A stretch of 64,000 bases of DNA from Gallionella sp. (GTDB taxonomy: Bacteria; Pseudomonadota; Gammaproteobacteria; Burkholderiales; Gallionellaceae). Below the pieces are notes generated by a model. The model was given only the letters and a program-made list of their open reading frames with translations. It was not told where the DNA came from and ran no database searches. Position 1 is the first letter of the stretch, and every line of letters starts with the position of its first letter. Below, in pieces: positions 63,205 through 64,000 of the stretch. Location: the NCBI GenBank assembly GCA_028688275.1, contig JAQTYN010000009.1:1-64000 (forward strand). The letters run 5' to 3'. A program made the position numbers and the translations under genes.

Positions 63205-63483
63205 GGATTGCCAGTATTTCCATCAGATTCAATACATACAGCGTCGTCATCGCCATACCCCCACCCCTGTGAGACAAAATTCTAACGAGTTTGTGTACTT
63301 CTGGGGCTGCTTGGTCGTTTTAGCGTTGATTATAGTGCTTATAGTAAAAAATATTGGATGATTCTGATTTTCTATACCAACGTAATCTATCCCTCCTATT
63401 TCCGCAGATGTACTGTCGTTAGCGTTTGCTAGGCTGCTATCAAATTGTGTTGGATAACAAGCAGTATTGGTTGCATGAAACAA
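63205..63483. other. Intergenic region upstream of the defence operon
   Basis: The gap between hsdR and the tRNA-Met terminator presumably holds the operon promoter. A weak 52-codon frame on the plus strand (63203-63361) encodes one hydrophobic helix but has no ribosome-binding site. I see no repeats or att site here, although tRNA-Met next to it is a typical integration target. Confidence 0.45.
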
Positions 63484-63519
63484 CAAAAAACCCGCTAAAG
63501 CTTGCGCTATGCGGGTTTG
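63484..63519 (-). terminator. Terminator of tRNA-Met
   Basis: AAACCCGC and GCGGGTTT pair around a loop of about 15 bases. On the minus strand the stem ends in TTTTTTG, about 30 bases after the tRNA. Confidence 0.8.
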
Positions 63520-63549
63520 AGTGCTTCTTATACTACCTGAAACTGAATT

Positions 63550-63626
63550 TGGTGGTGATAGGTGGATTTGAACCACCGACCCCAGCGTTATGAGTGCTGT
63601 GCTCTAACCAACTGAGCTATATCACC
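63550..63626 (-). tRNA. tRNA-Met (anticodon CAU, elongator type)
   Basis: On the minus strand the gene starts GGTGATATAGCTCAGTTGG, has anticodon loop CTCATAA, and T arm GGTTCAAATCC. It ends with ATCACC, discriminator A and an encoded CCA. The paired first bases (G with C) fit the elongator rather than the initiator tRNA. Confidence 0.95.
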
Positions 63627-63747
63627 GTGAAGAGGGCGGCATTATCCTGATTCACGCCCATATTGTCAACATGCAATATCACGCAACTTTGAGACCGCGA
63701 ATACAAAACTCTCGCCCGTAGAAAATTATTCCGTCGAGCCATGAGAC

Positions 63748-64000
63748 TCATGGCCAAGCCAAAACTAGCACGCCCGAAACAATCAACATGCCGCCCAGCA
63801 CCAGCTTAAGCGACAAGGCTTCGCCTAGAAATACCACGCCTAATACCATCGCAAACACCACACTTAATTTGTCGATGGGAGCAACCAATGAAGCGGGGGC
63901 GAGCTGCAAGGCGCGGTAATAAAACAACCATGAGCAACCTGTTGCGATGCCTGACAAAATCAGATACAGCACGGGACGGGATGCGTCAATTTTTGGCAGC
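63748..64000 (-). CDS. EamA/DMT-family transporter, partial
   Basis: The frame is open past the window end, so the gene's start is missing. The visible 84 residues hold the EamA phrase YRALQLAPASLVAPIDKLSV and VVFLGEALSLKLVLGGMLI, with about three membrane helices. It is the C-terminal half of a drug/metabolite transporter. Substrate cannot be told from this part. Confidence 0.85.
   Translation of the reverse strand, partial: LPKIDASRPVLYLILSGIATGCSWLFYYRALQLAPASLVAPIDKLSVVFAMVLGVVFLGEALSLKLVLGGMLIVSGVLVLAWP

Noticed and set aside
63203-63361. 52-codon plus-strand frame encoding one hydrophobic helix
   Set aside because: It starts inside the hsdR start codon region with no ribosome-binding site and has no recognised relatives.

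Overview
The window looks like a chromosomal segment of a Gram-negative proteobacterium, most likely a betaproteobacterium. The evidence is the dapA-bamC-metallo-beta-lactamase order, a 208-residue Coq7, coaX followed by a SPOR-domain gene, an actP/DUF485 pair next to a DnaQ-like exonuclease, and a sigma-54-driven small RNA with an anti-Shine-Dalgarno stretch. No rRNA, phage or CRISPR array is visible. By eye, GC is highest in the first 10 kb and lower in the signalling genes near 24-40 kb.

Layout. 0-0.7 kb: a membrane-protein gene framed by integron-like GTTAGGC boxes. 0.9-10.4 kb: a complete yfaPQSTA-type operon around a bacterial alpha-2-macroglobulin, with hairpin repeats in its gaps. 10.6-15.7 kb: one 1699-residue exonuclease-RecQ-UvrD fusion. 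15.9-24.4 kb: housekeeping genes (feoAB, dapA, bamC, a metallo-beta-lactamase-fold gene, an RNA-linked oxygenase, slyD, thiG). 24.6-29.7 kb: a PhnD-like sensor, histidine kinase, receiver and HD-GYP unit plus an orphan gene, lying between thiG and thiS. 30-33.5 kb: tRNA-Gly, an exonuclease and an acetate-permease pair. 33.8-41.1 kb: two exported caspase-like proteins flanking a SlyB-like lipoprotein, dgkA and a GGDEF-EAL protein.

41.3-56.5 kb: sodB, trpC, coq7, a candidate small RNA, a decayed DNA methyltransferase, an AAA/DUF4143 gene, thrC, purU, an ABC exporter whose membrane subunit ends in a PH-like domain, an AsmA-like gene, coaX, a SPOR gene and a ribbon-helix-helix/MazF toxin-antitoxin pair. 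56.9-63.2 kb: a defence operon with type I restriction-modification genes (hsdR, hsdM, hsdS) followed without gaps by an ATPase and an HNH nuclease of Septu (PtuA/PtuB) type, and a broken 42-codon remnant. Its hsdR lacks the whole helicase region: the nuclease domain is joined in frame to the C-terminal domain. The window closes with tRNA-Met and part of an EamA transporter.

The strongest leads are the defence operon with its internally deleted HsdR, the sigma-54 small RNA at 44.2 kb, the alpha-2-macroglobulin operon, which keeps a thioester motif and has a three-module cell-wall enzyme, and the exonuclease-RecQ-UvrD fusion. All family assignments come from reading motifs; no database search was run.
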